From NCBI RefSeq assembly GCF_003788585.1, contig NZ_AYKG01000004.1, forward strand, positions 1-64,000: DNA of 64,000 nucleotides. The letters run 5' to 3'. Origin of the DNA: Salinisphaera japonica YTM-1. Lineage in GTDB: Bacteria > Pseudomonadota > Gammaproteobacteria > Nevskiales > Salinisphaeraceae. Made by a program: the position numbers and the translations under genes. Positions 61,671 to 64,000 of the stretch are shown in pieces. The notes beneath the pieces were generated by a model that ran no database searches, was not told where the DNA came from, and saw only the letters and a list, made by a program, of their open reading frames with translations. How positions within the stretch are numbered: the stretch's first letter is position 1; each line of letters begins with the position of its first letter.

Positions 61671-62306
61671 TTAAGCTTGAACATGGGTACCACGGGCGGT
61701 CATGAGCCCCCAGAGCCAGTTGATTTTGTAGGTTTCGATCTGCACGGCGGCGTAGCCGCTTTCTTTGAGCATTCGAGCGCACTCATGCGTTCGATAGGTC
61801 CGTGCGTGCGCATGAGCGCGCAGCCGTTGATAGCGCTCGAACAGCCGGCACATCAGATAGTCGCCACACCAGTCCGTGAGCACGAGCTGGCCGCCGGGGC
61901 GCAGCACGCGCCGCATTTCGATCAACGCGTCGAGCGGCCGCGCGACGTAGTGAAACATGCTGCAGGAAACGACGAGGTCGAACTGTGCGTCGGCAAATGG
62001 GAGCTGCTCTGCCCATCCCTCATGAAGCGCTATATCAGACGGGAGTTTGCGGCGCGCGATTTTGAGCATGGCGGGTACCGGATCCACGCCCACGAGCCGA
62101 GTTGGGGGATGAACGGTCGCAAGACGATAAAGCAGGGCGCCCGTTCCGCAGCCCACATCGAGTAATCGATCCTCCTCGCCCAGCGGCAAACGCGCGATCG
62201 TCTCCTGCATCGTCGCCTCGATATAGAACGACCACTTCCGATCATAGCGGCCCGCAATCCGAGCGTATTCCGCGACAACCTCTTGGTACGGAGCTTGGGT
62301 TTGCAT
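61671..62306 (-). CDS. Class I SAM-dependent methyltransferase
   Basis: A 211-residue methyltransferase. Motif I is LLDVGCGTGALLYRL with the acidic end of strand two in LVGVDPVPAML, and DLVVSCSMFHYVARP is motif IV. The substrate is unknown. It is probably the first gene of the methyltransferase-TVP38-dsbD operon. Confidence 0.87.
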   Translation of the reverse strand: MQTQAPYQEVVAEYARIAGRYDRKWSFYIEATMQETIARLPLGEEDRLLDVGCGTGALLYRLATVHPPTRLVGVDPVPAMLKIARRKLPSDIALHEGWAEQLPFADAQFDLVVSCSMFHYVARPLDALIEMRRVLRPGGQLVLTDWCGDYLMCRLFERYQRLRAHAHARTYRTHECARMLKESGYAAVQIETYKINWLWGLMTARGTHVQA

Positions 62307-62398
62307 GTCGGAAACAAGCCTTTGATTGGATGGCCGACGTCATGCATCGATCGGGTCCATACCCAGCGCGGACGGCTCATGACGTGATCGCCGGTAAC

Positions 62399-62437
62399 GC
62401 CCCGGATACAGCAACGCGACGCGCCTGTATCCGGGGC
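62399..62437. terminator. Strong hairpin after the peroxiredoxin gene
   Basis: GCCCCGGATACAG at 62399-62411 pairs perfectly with CTGTATCCGGGGC at 62425-62437. Neither strand has a proper T run, so it may stabilise the 3' end rather than terminate. It lies 16 bp past the peroxiredoxin stop. Confidence 0.55.
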
Positions 62438-62453
62438 AGCACACTCTCAGTCG

Positions 62454-63089
62454 TTACTTGTTCGGCTGCTTGGTCATGCGCAGGTAGGGCTTGAGTTCGT
62501 TCCAGCCGGCCGGGAACAGCTTCTCGGCTTCTTCATTGGACAACGCCGGCGACACGATCACGTCGTCGCCGTCCTGCCAATTGGCCGGGGTGGTGACCTT
62601 GTAGTTGTCGGTCAGCTGCAACGAATCGATCACCCGCAGAATCTCGTCGAAATTGCGCCCGGCGCTCTTGGGATAGGTGAGCGTCATCCGGATCTTCTTG
62701 TTGGAATCGATGATGAACACACTGCGCACCGTCGATGTATCGCCTGCGTTCGGGTGGATCATGTCGTAAAGTTCGGCGACCTTGCGGTCGGAATCGCCGA
62801 TGAGCGGGAAGTTCACGGCCTGGCCCTGAGTTTCCTCGATATCGGCCGACCAGCGTTTGTGATCGTCCACCGAATCCACCGAGACCACGATGGCTTTCAC
62901 GTTGCGCTGGGCGAACCTTTCCTTGAGACCGCCGACCGCGCCCAGCTCGGTGGTGCACACCGGTGTGAAGTCGGCCGGATGCGACATCAACATGCCCCAG
63001 CCGTCGCCAAGCCATTCGTGGAAATCGATCTCGCCTTCGGTGGTATCGGCGGTGAAATTCGGGGCGGTATCGCCTAGATGTAAGCTCAT
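62454..63089 (-). CDS. 1-Cys peroxiredoxin (Prx6 family)
   Basis: A 211-residue peroxiredoxin. The peroxidatic Cys45 is in SHPADFTPVCTTELGAV, and the C-terminal arm (about 170-211) matches the Prx6/1-Cys group, which has no fixed resolving Cys. It detoxifies peroxides, useful beside copper genes. The start at 63089 has a GGAG-like site upstream. Confidence 0.95.
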   Translation of the reverse strand: MSLHLGDTAPNFTADTTEGEIDFHEWLGDGWGMLMSHPADFTPVCTTELGAVGGLKERFAQRNVKAIVVSVDSVDDHKRWSADIEETQGQAVNFPLIGDSDRKVAELYDMIHPNAGDTSTVRSVFIIDSNKKIRMTLTYPKSAGRNFDEILRVIDSLQLTDNYKVTTPANWQDGDDVIVSPALSNEEAEKLFPAGWNELKPYLRMTKQPNK

Positions 63090-63158
63090 TTCTATACTCC
63101 TGTTCGATCAAGAAGAGGCCGGCGGCCACCGGGATTGGGGCCGCCGGCGCATTCGTGT

Positions 63159-63446
63159 CTAGCCCTTGTCGGTCGAACCGTCCGGGCCGTTCATATTCTC
63201 CATCTTGCTCTGCATCATCTTGTTGCAGGTTTCCATCATGTCGTTCATCCGGGTCATCATTTTCATCATCGGCATGTCCTTGTCGTTCATGCCCATGCCA
63301 TGACCCTTTTCACTATCGTCTTGCATCATCTGCCCCATGTTGTCCGCGGGTGCCGACTGGGTATCGTCGCCTGGCGTGGCGGCGAGTACGGCGGGTGCGC
63401 CCGCGATCAGAGCGGCGGCAATAATCGTTTTTACTGTTGTACGCAT
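63159..63446 (-). CDS. Small exported Met-rich protein
   Basis: A 95-residue protein with a signal peptide (TIIAAALIAGAPAVLAA). The mature chain is rich in Met, Asp and Lys (KGHGMGMNDKDMPMMKMMTR, then TCNKMMQSKMENM), a pattern suited to Cu(I) binding. No named family is certain. It lies in a copper-related set with DUF411 and a small membrane protein. Confidence 0.75.
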   Translation of the reverse strand: MRTTVKTIIAAALIAGAPAVLAATPGDDTQSAPADNMGQMMQDDSEKGHGMGMNDKDMPMMKMMTRMNDMMETCNKMMQSKMENMNGPDGSTDKG

Positions 63447-63450
63447 GGTT

Positions 63451-63783
63451 CTAGTCCTCTTTGGATTGTGCAGAAGGCGCGCTCAACGGCGCTGTCTGCT
63501 GTGAATAACGGGTTTGCGTGTTTGGTTCCTGTCGGGCCGTTGAATCATCAGTAGCTTTCGGTCGCATGCTCCACATCATCCAGCCCATCATGATCATGCA
63601 GGGCAGGATGAACAGCAGCGGCACGGCCCCGATGGCCACGACCCAGTTCCAGTTGAATACGAGCCCGATTACCGCGGCGACCAAGCCGCCCACGAGCACG
63701 CTGCGTGGCTCGAGCCAGCGCCGGGCCGGATGACCCGAGTCGGACGACGAAGTCGATGCTTCGGAATTGCAGCTTTTCACCAT
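63451..63783 (-). CDS. Small membrane protein, DUF2933-like
   Basis: A 110-residue protein if started at 63783 (MVKSCNSEAS). Two hydrophobic segments (VLVGGLVAAVIGLVFNW and VAIGAVPLLFILPCMIMMGW) end in a Met/Trp-rich stretch, like DUF2933 proteins found in copper clusters. The longer frame to 63840 would overlap the DUF411 gene, so the shorter start is preferred. It ends 5 bp before the Met-rich protein gene. Confidence 0.65.
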   Translation of the reverse strand: MVKSCNSEASTSSSDSGHPARRWLEPRSVLVGGLVAAVIGLVFNWNWVVAIGAVPLLFILPCMIMMGWMMWSMRPKATDDSTARQEPNTQTRYSQQTAPLSAPSAQSKED

Positions 63784-63814
63784 TGATTTCCTCGATGGTT
63801 GCCTGAAGACAGGC

Positions 63815-64000
63815 CTAATACGTCGTGTAAACGTCATCACTCAGCGTGTGAATCACGAAAGGTTCCTGCTTTTCGCCACCCATGCCGGGGGATCCCATCG
63901 GCATTCCGGGCAGCGAGATGCCACGGATATCGGGCTGTTCGTCCAGCAGTTTGTTGATTACTTGCGCCGGCACATGGCCGACGACGACATAGTTGCCGAC
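63815..64000 (-). CDS. DUF411 protein, C-terminal part (cut by window edge)
   Basis: The last 61 codons are visible, reading VGNYVVVGHVPAQVINKLLD, then ISLPGMPMGSPGMGG and ending DDVYTTY before a TAG at 63815-63817. The GHVPA and PGMPMGSPGM segments are hallmarks of DUF411, a small periplasmic protein family common in copper resistance clusters. Its N-terminus lies beyond base 64000. Confidence 0.88.
   Translation of the reverse strand, partial: VGNYVVVGHVPAQVINKLLDEQPDIRGISLPGMPMGSPGMGGEKQEPFVIHTLSDDVYTTY

Noticed and set aside
1-64000. tRNA, rRNA or CRISPR arrays
   Set aside because: Reading for T-loop sequences, rRNA core segments and regularly spaced repeats gave no candidates.

Overview
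The window is high-GC DNA from a gammaproteobacterium. Gene content (split gcvPA/gcvPB, ZapE, SlyX, FdxA, acyl-CoA-binding protein, large NAD-glutamate dehydrogenase, CopA/CopB copper resistance) suggests a marine or halophilic lineage such as Salinisphaera. That assignment is an inference from gene content only.

Layout. (1) 164-5560: glycine cleavage operon gcvT-gcvH-gcvPA-tpx-gcvPB behind a sigma70-like promoter and a tandem glycine riboswitch, with a thiol peroxidase gene inside the operon. (2) 5733-12075: compact nucleoside uptake and catabolism operon deoC, nucleoside hydrolase, Tsx-like porin, NCS1 permease, cdd, deoB, udp, followed by a PfkB-type adenosine kinase-like gene. (3) 13183-37638: housekeeping genes including GNAT, lgt-thyA-folA, ACBP, HAD, Sir2, an orphan ATP-grasp enzyme, a 667-aa protein with a papain-like Cys/His/Asn pattern, GST/MaiA, NAD-GDH, acyl-CoA ligase, zapE, xerD, CYTH, fdxA, NUDIX, ppc, slyX and HIT. 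Two 274-283 bp palindromic, cloverleaf-shaped non-autonomous elements of one family sit here, at 21968-22241 and 32163-32445. (4) About 38.4-46.0 kb: remnant of an integrative/conjugative element with a MobH relaxase, ArdC, a DUF3577 protein and a three-gene RHH-coiled coil-unknown operon, but no integrase or type IV secretion genes. It holds two copies of a covarying pseudoknot motif and two start-site hairpins that hide ribosome binding sites. (5) 46.0-64.0 kb, nearly all on the minus strand: a copper/redox-stress island. In transcription order it has DUF411, small membrane and Met-rich exported proteins, 1-Cys peroxiredoxin, methyltransferase, TVP38 protein, split DsbD, a Cys/His-rich exported peptide, cytochrome c, copA and copB. 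Then comes a complex I-like membrane arm (nuoA, a fused NuoB/NuoD-like gene without Fe-S cysteines, nuoH, J, K, L, M, N), and finally a broken second copy of copB.

The most unusual feature is that last cluster: a proton-pump membrane arm with no NADH module, no NuoC/E/F/G/I and a cysteine-poor B-D fusion, in line with copAB and flanked by an intact and a decayed copB. The second is the pair of covarying pseudoknot motifs in the element remnant. No tRNA, rRNA or CRISPR array was seen.
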